DNA of 64,000 nucleotides from Hyphomicrobium sp. D-2 (GTDB lineage: Bacteria; Pseudomonadota; Alphaproteobacteria; Rhizobiales; Hyphomicrobiaceae). The position numbers and the translations under genes were made by a program. Under the pieces are notes generated by a model. It did no database searches and was not told the DNA's origin. It saw only the letters and a program-made list of their open reading frames with translations. The stretch covers positions 248,001 to 312,000 of the forward strand of contig NZ_JARXLA010000005.1 in the NCBI RefSeq assembly GCF_029872155.1, written 5' to 3'. Below, piece after piece: positions 55,636 to 64,000 of this stretch (within the stretch, counting starts at the first letter, position 1; every line of letters begins with the position of its first letter).

Positions 55636-56073
55636 ATGTCGTTGCTCAGCCAAAAGAATATGCTGGCGATAGCCTTCTTGCTGGCTCTTGGTGCCGGATT
55701 GCAGGCGCAGGAGCTCAGCGGCTTTCAGGCGCCCTCGGGCAACATCCATTGCATGCTGGAAGTGCTGGGCGATGTGCCGGGCGAGCCTGCAGTATTGCGG
55801 TGCGATGTACTGCAGATATCGAACCAGCCGCCTCGCCGTCCCGCCGATTGTGACGGTGAATGGGGACGGGCGTTCCATGTGATTGCGGGCGCGGGAAGTG
55901 GCCTCAGTTGCGTCGGCGATACGGTGCGCAACGACGACTGGCCGGTGTTGCGCTACGGCGAGATGTGGCAGCAGGCGGGGTTCACCTGCCGCTCGGAGCA
56001 AACGGGTATTACCTGCGCCAACGGCAACCTGCGCGGGTTTGTGCTGTCCCGTGCCAAGCAAACGCTGTTCTGA
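55636..56073 (+). CDS. Small exported DUF6636-type protein
   Basis: A 145-residue exported protein with a signal peptide (AIAFLLALGAGLQAQE). It carries the pattern of DUF6636: FQAPSGNIHCMLEV, RCDVLQIS, PADCDGEWGRAF, LSCVGDTV, LRYGEMWQQAGFTCRSE and GITCANG, with six conserved cysteines probably forming disulphides. Function is unknown. The following 280 bp contain a short hydrophobic open frame with a signal-like start (about 56100-56262) but no good initiation codon. Confidence 0.8.
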   Translation: MSLLSQKNMLAIAFLLALGAGLQAQELSGFQAPSGNIHCMLEVLGDVPGEPAVLRCDVLQISNQPPRRPADCDGEWGRAFHVIAGAGSGLSCVGDTVRNDDWPVLRYGEMWQQAGFTCRSEQTGITCANGNLRGFVLSRAKQTLF

Positions 56074-56354
56074 TCTTCGATTTTCACGCGCCGCGGCCAG
56101 GGCTTTTCAAAAGACGTTGGTTTTGCTTGCGGGCGGTTGGTGCTGCGGCAGTGCTGGGGGGTAGCGTGGCTGCTGAAGGGAGATCCTGCCCGCATGCCGC
56201 CCTGATGCTGCGCCAGGATTGCCAGCGGTTGGGGTCGGCATCGGCCATAGCCGCCATTGGATAATCGCCATTGGAATGTCACCGCGCGATGACTCCAATG
56301 GCGTGTGCGAGCTGTTAGAACGTCTGCTCTGGTCAGAAGGTGTCGGGGTTTTCA

Positions 56355-57779
56355 ATGTCCAACTTGCCCAAGATTCTCACGGTCATCGCGTTGAGTGTCA
56401 TGGCATTGTTTGCGGCCGGCTATTACGCTTTGACCGGTGCGCCGGGCCCCGATGGCAAGATCACCCTCGCGACCGGTGGGGTCGGGCACTATCAGGAGCT
56501 CGGGCTGGCCTATCAGAAGGCTTTGGCGCCCTACGGGGTAGACGTCGTTCTGCAGCCCGGCGTGGAGGGGTTTCGCACCCTGCGGGGGCTGGTTGCCGAA
56601 CCGCCTGAGTTCGATGCGGCCTTCGTGAAGGGCGGCCTGGTCGGCAGCATGCAGGGGCGGCTGGCCCGTGCCAAGGCGCAGGAATGGCAGAGCAAGGAGC
56701 TGGGCAAGCTGCGGGCGGCGGGGCGGCTGTTTTACGAGCCGATCTGGGTGTTTGTGCGCTCAGATTTCACCGGCAACACGCTGGCCGATCTGAAGGCCAA
56801 GAAAATTCTCATGGGCGCACGCGGCAGCGGAACGCGCTTCATCGCCGGGCAATTACTGCGCGCCAACGGGGTGGACACGTCGCGGGATAACCCGTTGCTG
56901 ATCATGGGTGATTTGTCGCCCGACGCCGCCGAACTGGTGAGCGGCGACGCCGAAGCTGCCATTTTGGTCCAGCCTGCGGATTCCGAACTCATCCAGAAGC
57001 TGCTGCGACTGCCGTCGATCCGGCTGATGGATTTTTCGCTTGAGGCCGATGCATACGTCAACCGGTTCCCCTCGCTCAGCAAGGTCAGGCTGGACCGCGG
57101 CGCGGTCGAGTTTGAGCCGCTGATCCCCGCCAAGGACATCACGCTGCTGGCGACCAGCGCCGTTCTGGTTGTTCGCGCCGACCTGCCGCCGTCGCTGGTC
57201 AGCCTGCTGACCCACGCGGCACTGCATAATCCGCGGGCGCCGTTCGATAAATCCGGCGATCCGGTACTGTTCCACAAGCCCGGCCTGTTTCCGCACCTTT
57301 CAGACCCGGAGTATCAGGTGATGGAGGCTTCGCGTCAGGTCTACAAGAGCGGCGACCTGCCGGTGGCGCTGCGGACGGCTGCGCCTGCTGTGAAGGAAGC
57401 GGGCTTCCCTTATAAACTCACAGCCTTCATCTCGGATCACGGCGCGGCGACTGTGCTGTTCGTCATTCCATCGCTGGTGATTTTACTGCCGCTGCTGCGC
57501 TTCATGCCCAGCCTCTATTCGTGGACGGTACGACGGCGGCTGATGTACTGGTATCGACAACTCAAGACGTTGGAAAAGCGCCTCGACAAATCGCCATCGA
57601 CTGTCCAGCGGGCAGACTATCTGGCGGAGATCGAGCGGATCGACAGCGGCGTGCGGCGCATCCGCTATCCGCTCTACTTTTCCGATCAGTTCTATCATCT
57701 GAGGCTGCATATCGATCTGGTGCGCCAGCGGCTGACCGAGATGCCGGAAGCACCGGCGCCCCGGATGGCTGCCGAATAA
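56355..57779 (+). CDS. Membrane-anchored TAXI-family TRAP-type solute receptor
   Basis: A 474-residue receptor with an N-terminal membrane helix or uncleaved signal (ILTVIALSVMALFAAGYYAL). The solute-binding domain covers about residues 30-345 (ITLATGGVGHYQELGLAYQK, FDAAFVKGGLVGSMQG, KILMGARGSGTRFIAGQLLR). A C-terminal helix (VLFVIPSLVILLPLLRFMPS) is followed by a cytoplasmic helical tail of about 90 residues. Ordinary TAXI receptors are soluble and work with a TRAP permease; no permease gene is adjacent and the C-terminal part is atypical. A signalling or scaffold role is possible. ATG at 56355 is preferred to GTG at 56340. Confidence 0.85.
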   Translation: MSNLPKILTVIALSVMALFAAGYYALTGAPGPDGKITLATGGVGHYQELGLAYQKALAPYGVDVVLQPGVEGFRTLRGLVAEPPEFDAAFVKGGLVGSMQGRLARAKAQEWQSKELGKLRAAGRLFYEPIWVFVRSDFTGNTLADLKAKKILMGARGSGTRFIAGQLLRANGVDTSRDNPLLIMGDLSPDAAELVSGDAEAAILVQPADSELIQKLLRLPSIRLMDFSLEADAYVNRFPSLSKVRLDRGAVEFEPLIPAKDITLLATSAVLVVRADLPPSLVSLLTHAALHNPRAPFDKSGDPVLFHKPGLFPHLSDPEYQVMEASRQVYKSGDLPVALRTAAPAVKEAGFPYKLTAFISDHGAATVLFVIPSLVILLPLLRFMPSLYSWTVRRRLMYWYRQLKTLEKRLDKSPSTVQRADYLAEIERIDSGVRRIRYPLYFSDQFYHLRLHIDLVRQRLTEMPEAPAPRMAAE

Positions 57780-58011
57780 CGCTGCCAGCGCGGCGGCATC
57801 GGTTTCTCGCGAATGGGCGTCCCAGGCGTGCCGTTATGAGACGGCACGATGCCGCGCAATGCTTTGTCCTGCGACGGATTATGGTATCCAAAACGTTGAT
57901 ATGTGGCGTCTGGGCGCTTTCGGCGTCGGTTTCACTTTGGCACAGGGTTTGCCTTGTCCGGGTTGAAGCCAGCCGTCCGGGCTGACTCACGAACTGGATG
58001 CCTTACTTTCG

Positions 58012-59472
58012 ATGAGCCACACTCTGATTTCACGCCATGGAGCAGTCGCAAGTCAGCGCCGTCGCAAGCGCCTGATAGGCGAGCTGTTGTCGGTCGCGAT
58101 CGCGATCGGCGACGTGCTGTGCATTGTGGCGATGGCGGCGATCAGCGGCGTGGCCTATCACCAGTTCGTCTACGGCGGCCCCGGTGACGTCTATTCCTAC
58201 ATGCGCCTTGGCGGTGTGATCGCCACGGTGGTGGTGATTTCCAACCTGTTTCGCGGCGAATATCAGCTCGGCAATTTTCTCAGCGTTGCGCCCCACACGC
58301 GGCGGACGCTGCAGCTTTGGAACATCACCTTTGTCGGCCTGCTGATTGTCGCTTTCATCGGCAAGGTCACCGACGATTATTCGCGCGGCTGGCTGCTGCT
58401 ATATTTCACCACCGGCCTTGCTGCGCTGCTGACACAGCGCCTCGTCGCGGTGCAGCTCGTGCGCCATTACACCGGCTCGCACGTCATCGCCACCAAGCGC
58501 ATTTTCCTGATTGGCAATGCGGGTGAGATAGAGCGCTTTCTGGCGGAGCAGAAGCCGCGCCGTGGCGGCATCGAAATCGTTGGCTGCCGTTTTCTCAGCG
58601 CTGCTGTGCAGTCGGGATCGGTGTCTGAGCGCCAGCGCGCGCTGACGCGGGAGCTTGAGGCCGTCATTCCCAGCATCCGCCAGCTTGAGCCCGATGCGGT
58701 ATTCATTCTCACATCGTGGGCGGATCAGTCTGTCGTCGAAGGCTGCATTGAAATGCTGCTGACGTTGCCGGCGGAAATCCATCTGCTGCCCGGCTATACG
58801 CTGGATAAGTACAGCAACGCCCGTCTTACCCGGCTTGGGCCGATTGCCAGCCTGCAGCTTGTGCGCCTGCCGCTGTCGCGTTTCGAGCTGCTGCAGAAGC
58901 GTTTGTTCGATATCGTGTTGTCGGCGGTTGGGTTGGTGTTGCTGGCGCCGTTGCTGGCGGCGATTGCCGTGCTCATCAAGCTCGATAGCCCGGGGCCTGT
59001 GTTCTTTTTCCAGCGCCGCTATGGCTTCAACCAGCAGCCGTTCCGCATTTTCAAATTCCGCACGATGACGACGCTCGACGATGGGCCAGTGGTGCGGCAG
59101 GCAACGCAGGGCGATGCGCGGATCACCCGTGTCGGCCGCTGGTTGCGCGCGACCAATCTCGACGAGCTGCCGCAGCTCATCAACGTATTGAAGGGTGAGA
59201 TGTCACTTGTGGGCCCGCGCCCGCACGCGCTGGCGCATAACCGCGAGTATGAGCATGTCATCGCGCGCTATGCCAGCCGCCACAACGTGAAGCCGGGCAT
59301 CACCGGCTGGGCGCAGGTGCATGGCGTGCGCGGCGAAACCGATACGCCCGACAAGATGCAGAAGCGCGTTGAATACGACCTGTTCTACATCGAGCACTGG
59401 TCGCTCTCGCGCGATTTTCTCATCCTGCTGTGGACGGTGATTTCGCCAAAGGCCTATCGTAACGCCCATTGA
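58012..59472 (+). CDS. Polyprenyl-phosphate sugar-1-phosphate transferase (exopolysaccharide initiation)
   Basis: A 486-residue enzyme that should transfer a sugar phosphate to undecaprenyl phosphate, starting exopolysaccharide or capsule synthesis. It has four N-terminal helices, a Rossmann-like CoA-binding-type middle ([18 protein letters not shown]), and the C-terminal catalytic domain. Motifs there are [66 protein letters not shown] and [12 protein letters not shown], all of the WcaJ/ExoY family. No other polysaccharide genes are in the window, so the product polymer is unknown. Confidence 0.93.
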   Translation: MSHTLISRHGAVASQRRRKRLIGELLSVAIAIGDVLCIVAMAAISGVAYHQFVYGGPGDVYSYMRLGGVIATVVVISNLFRGEYQLGNFLSVAPHTRRTLQLWNITFVGLLIVAFIGKVTDDYSRGWLLLYFTTGLAALLTQRLVAVQLVRHYTGSHVIATKRIFLIGNAGEIERFLAEQKPRRGGIEIVGCRFLSAAVQSGSVSERQRALTRELEAVIPSIRQLEPDAVFILTSWADQSVVEGCIEMLLTLPAEIHLLPGYTLDKYSNARLTRLGPIASLQLVRLPLSRFELLQKRLFDIVLSAVGLVLLAPLLAAIAVLIKLDSPGPVFFFQRRYGFNQQPFRIFKFRTMTTLDDGPVVRQATQGDARITRVGRWLRATNLDELPQLINVLKGEMSLVGPRPHALAHNREYEHVIARYASRHNVKPGITGWAQVHGVRGETDTPDKMQKRVEYDLFYIEHWSLSRDFLILLWTVISPKAYRNAH

Positions 59473-59508
59473 GCAACGGATCTGGCGGCGCGGGAATGGT
59501 CCCGCGCG

Positions 59509-59988
59509 TCAGCCAATCCGGGTGCTGGCCCGGTAACGCCCGAATGACTGCCGCGCCGTTCGCGTGAACAGCGTGACGTCATATTCCTCCGGCGCCCCGC
59601 CCATGCCCGGCGACCCCATGGGCATGCCGGCTACAGCCAGCCCGATTGCCTCCGGCCGTTCCTTCAACAGGCGCAAAAGCGCATCCGGCGGAACGTGCCC
59701 CTCGATCACATAGCCATCGACAATGGCGGTATGGCAGCCCGCAAGATCCTCGGGAACGCCGAGCGTGTCCTTCAGAGCTTTGACCGAGCGTGACTGGATC
59801 GCGTGCACTTCAAAGCCCGCGGCCTGAATGTGCTTGCCCCATTCGGTGCAGCAATCGCAATTGGGATCTTTGTGCAGCGTGACGGCGGGCAGGCTTTCAT
59901 CCGCAGCGCGGGCGGTATGGGCTGCGGAAGCAATAAAACACGCTGAAACTGCGCCGATTCCGGCAACCACTTTTCTGCGGGTGATCAT
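59509..59988 (-). CDS. Exported DUF411 metal-related protein
   Basis: A 159-residue exported protein with a twin-Arg-like n-region (MITRRKVVAGIGAVSAC) and signal peptide ending AAHTARA. The DUF411 domain has LHKDPNCDCCTEWGKHIQAA with a CxCC group, CHTAIVDGYVIEGHVP and GLAVAGMPMGSPGM. The family is often found with copper-resistance genes and is thought to bind metal. None of its usual copper partners are adjacent. ATG at 59988 follows AAGGGAAG; upstream in-frame sequence is not conserved. Confidence 0.88.
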   Translation of the reverse strand: MITRRKVVAGIGAVSACFIASAAHTARAADESLPAVTLHKDPNCDCCTEWGKHIQAAGFEVHAIQSRSVKALKDTLGVPEDLAGCHTAIVDGYVIEGHVPPDALLRLLKERPEAIGLAVAGMPMGSPGMGGAPEEYDVTLFTRTARQSFGRYRASTRIG

Positions 59989-60053
59989 TGCGCTTCCCTT
60001 GCCGCTGCATGCTGTCGGCAGGCTAGCACATGGCCGGGTTTGGTCCAGCAGCG

Positions 60054-60401
60054 TCAGAGCAGCGATGCGATGAACCAGGCAATGGCGGCCCAGAAAAGCG
60101 CTGTGGCAGCGACCAGCAGCAGAACCGGCCAACGCGATCGTATGCTGGTGACGCTCTGAACCGGTATCACTTCGCCGGCGACAAGATCCGGCTGCACCGA
60201 GCACAGCAAGGCAGAGGCACGGTCTATCTCGGCCTGATAGTCCCGCTGGCGCGCAAGGGCGGCAATGTCGTAGTGCGAATAGCCGCCGGGGCGCTGCTCT
60301 TTGGCGTCGCTTGCGGCGGCAGTCGGCTGAGCGGCAGCGGAACGGAGCAGCGCTGCTCCGCCAGCTTTGGGATCCGTATTCAGTTCGATTTTCTCAGCCA
60401 C
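60054..60401 (-). CDS. Small protein with C-terminal membrane anchor
   Basis: A 115-residue product from GTG 60401 (behind AAGGCGG); an ATG at 60467 is a weaker start. It has a soluble Ala/Gly-rich N-terminal part (LNTDPKAGGAALLRSAA), a helical middle (YDIAALARQRDYQAEIDRAS) with one Cys, and a single C-terminal hydrophobic helix (WPVLLLVAATALFWAAIAWF). This is a tail-anchored layout. I do not recognise the family. Confidence 0.55.
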   Translation of the reverse strand: MAEKIELNTDPKAGGAALLRSAAAQPTAAASDAKEQRPGGYSHYDIAALARQRDYQAEIDRASALLCSVQPDLVAGEVIPVQSVTSIRSRWPVLLLVAATALFWAAIAWFIASLL

Positions 60402-60598
60402 ACCGATACCGCCTTCGACCGATTGTCCGCGCGACGCTAGAGCGTTCCGTCCGAGGATGAAGCGCAAACGATGCGTACGCTTAAAATATCGTGCCGGGAA
60501 TGCGGTAAAGCGCGGGGGGGTGCAGGCCGAGGCTTCAAAGCTATCGGCGGGCGAGGCGGCCGGATGGGCGGCCGCTCGCGAGAATGGGGTGTGCGACT

Positions 60599-61333
60599 TT
60601 AGCAGTAGGCCGGCTGAGGCGGCGGCGGTGCAAATGGAGCGGGATACTTCAACACGGGGGCGTTTTCCCGCGTGGCGGTGGCGGCGGCCTGAAGCAAGCG
60701 GTGCTTGTCGAGCACGCGGGTCAGCAGAGCACCCAGCAGGTGTCCGGCTGAAGCGGTGAGATCTTCACCGGGAATTTCGATGAAGGCGAGACCGCGATTA
60801 TGCGCTTCGCGGTAACGCGCGTGATCCATGATTGCGCCAGGAAGCACGGAGAAGCCTGCAACATCGACATAGGCCCGGGCTGCTGTTTCCTCATCGGGCT
60901 CTGACAGGCGCGACAGGGCGATCTGCAGCCTTGCCTTCGGTACGCCTGCGTTGGCCAGATTGTAAAACAGCTCCATGGCCGGTTGCAGGTCGTCAAAGCA
61001 GGCGCCGCATGGCTGGACGACCGTGTGCGCGACGCTGGCGATCTCGGCGGTCAGCTCAAGGTTCTGGCCGGGGCCGTCGATGATAAGAAGGTCGGCATCT
61101 GACGACGTCGCCACAGCGGAATCGGCGTTGTCGAAAGCGGCGACGGAAATGGACGGCAGCACCAGATTGCGGTCGCGCAGGCGCTGCCACCGGCTGGCGG
61201 TACGCTGGGCCGGATCAAGATCGGCAAGCTTGGTTTTGAGGCCTTTGCGGGCGGCAACCGCGCACAGCGCGCGCGCCATCGTTGATTTGCCGACGCCGCC
61301 CTTGCGGCTCAGAAACGCGACCACGACAGTCAT
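60599..61333 (-). CDS. Orphan ParA-family ATPase
   Basis: A 244-residue P-loop ATPase of the ParA/MinD class. The deviant Walker A is SRKGGVGKSTMARAL (residues 9-23), followed by LADLDPAQRTASRWQRLR (the A' Asp region) and LLIIDGPGQNLELTAEIA (Walker B-like). Unlike chromosomal ParA, it has no ParB gene next to it, is short, and ends in a Pro-rich tail (PAPFAPPPPQPAYC). Such orphan ParA proteins often place protein clusters or support plasmid-like loci. The ATG at 61333 follows GGGGG. Its cargo cannot be told. Confidence 0.85.
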   Translation of the reverse strand: MTVVVAFLSRKGGVGKSTMARALCAVAARKGLKTKLADLDPAQRTASRWQRLRDRNLVLPSISVAAFDNADSAVATSSDADLLIIDGPGQNLELTAEIASVAHTVVQPCGACFDDLQPAMELFYNLANAGVPKARLQIALSRLSEPDEETAARAYVDVAGFSVLPGAIMDHARYREAHNRGLAFIEIPGEDLTASAGHLLGALLTRVLDKHRLLQAAATATRENAPVLKYPAPFAPPPPQPAYC

Positions 61334-61562
61334 AAAACCCCCACGCATACTGCTGTTGACCGATCCCGCTGCCCTAATGCCTATGGTTAAAAAACGGCGG
61401 CAGCTTGGCGCTGAGCGAGTGAAAATGTGGCGGCCGGTGGGGATTGGCTTCACCTTCCGATGCGATCATATGGGTGCGGGGATGCCTCGCGCCTGTCGTG
61501 ACGGATAACAGCGCCGTTTGGCAGGCGGCAAAGGCATCGATGTGAAACGGAACTCAACGCCC

Positions 61563-62897
61563 ATGAGCAATGCAATGTCGTCGATGCAGACCAACGATCT
61601 TGATGCGTTCTGGATGCCATTCACCGCCAATCGAAGCTTCAAGCAGGCGCCGCGTCTCTTTGTTGAGGCGTCGGGTATGTATTACACGACCGCCGACGGC
61701 CGGCGTGTGATGGACGGGACGTCAGGGCTTTGGTGCGTCAATGCCGGCCACTGTCGTCCGGAGATTGTCGAGGCAATCCGTAAACAGGCAGGTGAACTCG
61801 ATTTCGCCGGTACGTTCCAGATGGGTCATCCCAAGGCGTTCGAATGCGCATCGCGTCTGGTGAATATCGCGCCGCCCGGCTTCGGCCATGTATTCTTCGG
61901 CAACTCGGGATCGGAGGCGGTCGACAGCGCACTGAAGATCGCGCTGGGGTATCATCGCGCGCGCGGCAACGGCGCCAAGACGCGCCTTATCGGACGTGAG
62001 CGCGGCTATCACGGCAGCAATGTTGGCGGCACGTCGGTCGGCGGCATCGGCGCCAACCGCAAGATGTTCGGGCCGCTGCTGGCCGGTGTCGATCATCTGC
62101 GCCATACGCACGATCACGACCGCAACGCATTCAGCCGCGGGCAGCCGGTGCACGGTGCCGATCTCGCCGATGATCTGGAACGTCTGATCACGCTGCACGA
62201 TGCCTCAACCATCGCAGCGGTGATCGTTGAACCGGTTGCGTGCTCGGCCGGTGTTTATGTGCCGCCGCAGGGATATTTACAGCGGCTGGCGGCGATCTGC
62301 GCTAAGCACGACATCCTGTTGATCTTCGACGAGGTCATCACGGCGTTCGGGCGTCTTGGGGCTCCGTTCGCTGCCGATTATTTCGGCGTCACGCCGGACA
62401 TCATCACCAGCGCCAAGGGGCTGACCAACGGCGCCGTGCCGATGGGGGCCGTGTTCGTGCGCGGCGAAATATATGATGCGTTCATGCAGGGACCGGAGAG
62501 CGCGATCGAGCTGTTCCACGGTTATACCTATTCCGGCCATCCGCTTGCGTGCGCAGCGACCGTTGCAACGATGGATGTGCTGCAGGCGGAGGGCCTGCTG
62601 ACGCGCGCGAGTGAACTGGGGTCCTATTGGGAGGAGCGCGTGCATAGTCTCGTCGGGCTGCCGCATGTGCTCGACATTCGCAACATCGGACTGATCGGCG
62701 CGATTGAGTTTGAACCGATTGCCGATGCGCCGGGCAGGCGTGCGCATGCGCGGTTCCTGGAAGCGTTCCGTCGCGGCATCCTGGTGCGTGCAACGGGTGA
62801 CGTGATCGCGCTCGCGCCGCCGCTGATCATCTCGAAGGATGAGATAGATCATCTTATCGGCACGCTGGCGGAAGTGCTGCAATCTGTTGACGATTGA
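61563..62897 (+). CDS. Class III omega-amino acid--pyruvate aminotransferase
   Basis: A PLP enzyme that moves amino groups from beta-alanine or similar omega-amino acids to pyruvate. The 444-residue product shows DAFWMPFTANRSFKQAPRLF, GTSGLWCVNAGHCRPEIVEA, the cofactor-phosphate loop FFGNSGSEAVDSALKIA, RERGYHGSNVGGTSVGG and LIFDEVITAFGRLG. The PLP lysine is in ITSAKGLTNGAVPMGAVFV. These match beta-alanine:pyruvate aminotransferases. ATG at 61563 is used; ATG at 61575 and 61584 are also possible, and the TTG at 61518 is unlikely. Confidence 0.92.
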   Translation: MSNAMSSMQTNDLDAFWMPFTANRSFKQAPRLFVEASGMYYTTADGRRVMDGTSGLWCVNAGHCRPEIVEAIRKQAGELDFAGTFQMGHPKAFECASRLVNIAPPGFGHVFFGNSGSEAVDSALKIALGYHRARGNGAKTRLIGRERGYHGSNVGGTSVGGIGANRKMFGPLLAGVDHLRHTHDHDRNAFSRGQPVHGADLADDLERLITLHDASTIAAVIVEPVACSAGVYVPPQGYLQRLAAICAKHDILLIFDEVITAFGRLGAPFAADYFGVTPDIITSAKGLTNGAVPMGAVFVRGEIYDAFMQGPESAIELFHGYTYSGHPLACAATVATMDVLQAEGLLTRASELGSYWEERVHSLVGLPHVLDIRNIGLIGAIEFEPIADAPGRRAHARFLEAFRRGILVRATGDVIALAPPLIISKDEIDHLIGTLAEVLQSVDD

Positions 62898-62963
62898 TTG
62901 CAGCGGAGCAGGGCAGGCGGCTCCGGCGTTCGGAGCCGCCTGCGGTCTTGTCACGCCGTTCCG

Positions 62964-64000
62964 TTAGAAGGCCTCTTGGGGAGCAGAGCTGTGCGCACGC
63001 GATGCCACCAGTCGTTCAAGTGGTTTGCGCCCGAACATGAGAAACAGCGTCGGCGTCGGGAATGCATCCAGCAACGTTGCCGAGATGAGACCACCGACGA
63101 TGGTGACGGCGACGGGATGCAGGATCTCCTTGCCCGGCTCGTCGGCACCGATCAGCAGCGGGATGAGCGCGACGCCCGCTGACAGTGCCGTCATCAGCAC
63201 CGGCCGCAGACGTTCTAGCGTGCCGCGCATCACCATCCGCTGGCCGAACTGCTCACCTTCAAACATCACCAGATTGATGTAGTGGCTGATTTTCAGGATG
63301 CCGTTGCGCACCGCGATGCCAGCCAGAGTTATGAAGCCGATGGCGCTGGCGACCGAGAATGGCTGATCGGCGATCCACAATGCAGCAACGCTACCTATCA
63401 GCGCCAGCGGCACGTTGCCCATGATGATGAGCGCCAGGGTTGCCGATTGATAGCGGCTGTAGAGTACGACAAAAATCAGCATCATCGATGCCAGCGACAG
63501 CATGGCTATGAGGCTGGATGCTTCTTCCTGAGCCTGGAATTGCCCTTCAAGGCGGACGAAATAGCCCTGTGGCAGTTGCTCGGTTGCGATGGCCTTGCGG
63601 ATGTTTTCAACGATCGCCGCCATGTCGCTGCCGTCGGTGTTGGCAAACACGGCTATGCGGCGACGTCCGTTCTCGCGTTGAATTTGATTGGGGCCATCGG
63701 TGTCGCTGATGTCGGCGATTGATGAGAGCTGAATGCGTCCGCCGGGGCTCTCGATCAGCATCTCGCCAAGGGCACGGCTGCTGCGATCAGCGTCGGACAA
63801 CCGGACCACGACGTCGAACCGCTTCGAGCCATCGGCAATCTGCGACACGACCTGGCCGTTGGAAAGAACCTCCAGTGCTTCGGTGATCTGGTTGGGGTTG
63901 AGGGCCATAGAGTGCGGCCTTGGCGTAATCGACGCGGACCTGCAACTGCGGGATGCGCACCTGTTTTTCCGTCTGCAGATCGACAATACCGGGAATGGTC
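62964..64000 (-). pseudogene. RND efflux permease (CzcA/heavy-metal type), C-terminal part, frameshifted and cut by window edge
   Basis: On the minus strand the sequence first reads TIPGIVDLQTEKQVRIPQLQ and continues to DYAKAALYG (63999 to about 63905). It then loses frame and continues one base later as LNPNQITEALEVLSNGQ to the stop at 62964. The switch is at CTCTATGGCCCTCAACC, where one C too many (run at 63902-63904) breaks the frame. The rest shows RND transmembrane signatures: LASMMLIFVVLYSRYQSATL, GNVPLALIGSVAAL, GFITLAGIAVRNGILKI and LRPVLMTALSAGVALIPLL. The protein would pump metal ions or other cations out of the cell. If the extra base is real, the gene is broken; if it is an assembly error, it is intact. 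Confidence 0.85.

Noticed and set aside
56100-56262. Short plus-strand frame with signal-peptide-like start (FCLRAVGAAAVLGGSVAAEG)
   Set aside because: No convincing start codon or ribosome site; it could be a decayed small exported protein but cannot be supported.

Overview
The window reads as a continuous piece of an alphaproteobacterial chromosome, most likely of the order Hyphomicrobiales (Rhizobiales). The evidence is high GC, the glnB-glnA order, the block yajC-secD-secF-Mth938-squalene/phytoene-synthase-like, the block hppA / bamE / cytochrome bc1 chaperone-yceD-plsX-fabH-ihfA-merR, an EipA/DUF1134 envelope protein and a periplasmic/cytoplasmic cyclophilin pair beside coaD. Genus and family cannot be fixed by reading alone. 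Most of the DNA is housekeeping, with a few accessory stretches.

Layout. 1-1.75 kb: nitrogen assimilation (glnB-glnA, minus strand, cut by the left edge) behind a sigma-54-type promoter. 1.9-10.1 kb: NAD(P)HX repair enzyme, exported TPR protein, L,D-transpeptidase, EipA-like protein, polysaccharide deacetylase and PRC-barrel protein, largely cell-envelope work. 10.4-13.4 kb: gyrA with a small translationally coupled gene. 13.5-23.1 kb: two Crp/Fnr-type regulators, OmpW-like porin, coaD, two cyclophilins, DUF423, a thioesterase, a bactofilin with an extra C-terminal domain, small envelope proteins and a DUF815 ATPase. 23.3-27.8 kb: yajC-secD-secF and two homologues of mitochondrial complex I assembly factors. 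27.9-34.5 kb: a large exported SGNH hydrolase, trmFO, a DUF2157/GDYXXLXY membrane pair and a small exported protein. 35-45.1 kb: DUF937 protein, proton pyrophosphatase, bamE, bc1 chaperone, the fatty-acid/phospholipid genes plsX and fabH, ihfA, a MerR regulator, a phosphopantetheinyl transferase and tRNA-Pro(GGG). 45.5-50 kb: an Hsp70-like protein, a decayed autotransporter tail and an intact autotransporter with a more AT-rich passenger; this is the most accessory-looking segment. 50.2-64 kb: DUF2339 membrane protein, DctA, TrhO, DUF6636 protein, membrane-anchored TAXI receptor, polyprenyl-phosphate sugar transferase, DUF411 protein, orphan ParA, omega-aminotransferase and a frameshifted RND efflux gene cut by the right edge.

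Intergenic regions carry two families of interspersed palindromes: a 43-bp element (three copies) and a composite of a GGCGGCCGGC palindrome with a REP-like hairpin (at least nine palindromes and three hairpins in four intergenic regions). The most notable observations are the bactofilin/cadherin-like fusion, the unusual Asn-Leu pair in the GyrA quinolone region, the autotransporter remnant upstream of its intact relative, the one-base frameshift in the RND gene and the composite repeats. I found no CRISPR array, prophage, insertion sequence or clearly new defence system.
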